Source of the DNA: Candidatus Krumholzibacteriia bacterium
GTDB lineage: Bacteria; Krumholzibacteriota; Krumholzibacteriia; Krumholzibacteriales; Krumholzibacteriaceae
NCBI GenBank assembly: GCA_028706585.1
Contig: JAQTVX010000136.1
Coordinates: 1-6,312 of the forward strand
Direction: 5' to 3'
DNA length: 6,312 nt
A program made the translations under genes and the position numbers. Within the stretch, counting starts at the first letter, position 1. Each line of letters begins with the position of its first letter. The notes under the pieces are model-generated. The model had not been told where the DNA came from, made no database searches, and worked only from the letters and a program-made list of their open reading frames with translations. Of the stretch, positions 6,074 through 6,312 are shown in pieces.

Positions 6074-6312
6074 ATGATGACGGAGCGGGTCGAGCGCTTG
6101 AGACGGGAGAGTCTCGACGCGAAGCCCTGGATATCGACTGAGCGCGCCGAGCTCATGACGGAGGTCTACGCCCGCATGGACGGGACGGTCTCCGCGCCCA
6201 TCCGCCGCGCCATGGCCTTTCGGCACCTCATGGAGCACAAGACGATCTTCATCGGCGACGGGGAGCTCATCGTCGGAGAGAAGGGCCCCGCACCCAAGGC
6301 GACGCCGACCTT
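6074..6312 (+). CDS. Glycyl radical enzyme, HypD/PFL-like (5' part)
   Basis: The first 79 codons of a glycyl radical enzyme; the gene runs off the window, so the catalytic cysteine and the C-terminal glycine loop are not visible. The segment AKPWISTERAELMTEVYARM, then RRAMAFRHLMEHKTIFIGD and GELIVGEKGPAPKATPT, is the characteristic N-terminal region of PFL-like glycyl radical enzymes. The SLDAKPWIS and GELIVGEKG wording is closest in my memory to trans-4-hydroxy-L-proline dehydratase (HypD) and related uncharacterised members. Substrate assignment is therefore tentative: a diol dehydratase or another radical lyase is possible. These enzymes are cytoplasmic and oxygen-sensitive. ATG codons at 6074 and 6077 are both in frame; GGTGA (6065-6069), which contains the activase stop, sits 7 bases before the second, so either may be used. 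It follows its activase by 4 bases, in one operon. Confidence 0.9.
   Translation, partial: MMTERVERLRRESLDAKPWISTERAELMTEVYARMDGTVSAPIRRAMAFRHLMEHKTIFIGDGELIVGEKGPAPKATPT

Noticed and set aside
5062..6156. Long minus-strand open frame opposite the activase (364 codons)
   Set aside because: It lies antisense to a gene with clear radical SAM motifs; its translation shows no recognisable domain and is the kind of frame expected opposite GC-rich genes.

Overview
The window comes from a strongly GC-rich bacterial genome in which most third codon positions are G or C. All seven recognisable genes lie on the plus strand and are packed tightly, so much of the window probably belongs to one or two transcription units. 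No rRNA, tRNA, insertion sequence, integrase or CRISPR array is visible. A glycyl radical enzyme and its activase at the right end point to an organism that lives without oxygen at least part of the time. A large secreted glycosidase-like protein with an internal carbohydrate-binding-like domain recalls polysaccharide-degrading, poorly cultivated phyla. The sequence alone does not fix the phylum.

Left part (1-1734): the 3' end of an RluE-type 23S rRNA pseudouridine synthase, a complete zinc-dependent alcohol dehydrogenase of the CAD2-like type, and a small single-domain protein matching the C-terminal (DsrE-like) half of the selenium-metabolism protein YedF. These genes are chained by ATGA stop/start overlaps. 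A 55-base gap with a GC-rich hairpin follows.

Middle (1790-5138): a MutT-type Nudix hydrolase, the 23S rRNA m5C1962 methyltransferase RlmI, and a 586-residue exported protein. These are also chained by overlaps (TAATG, ATGA). The exported protein looks like a TIM-barrel glycoside hydrolase interrupted by a CBM4/9-like jelly-roll module. It is the least characterised gene here and the best candidate for new biology.

Right part (5164-6312): a radical SAM glycyl-radical-enzyme activase with two ferredoxin-type [4Fe-4S] motifs and a TTG start, followed after four bases by the N-terminus of its presumed substrate, a glycyl radical enzyme. That enzyme resembles the HypD (trans-4-hydroxyproline dehydratase) / PFL-like branch and is cut by the window end.

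Functionally the window mixes RNA modification (RluE, RlmI), nucleotide-pool cleaning (Nudix), redox metabolism (alcohol dehydrogenase, YedF-like), exported carbohydrate processing and anaerobic radical chemistry. I do not see a single coherent new defence or mobile system.
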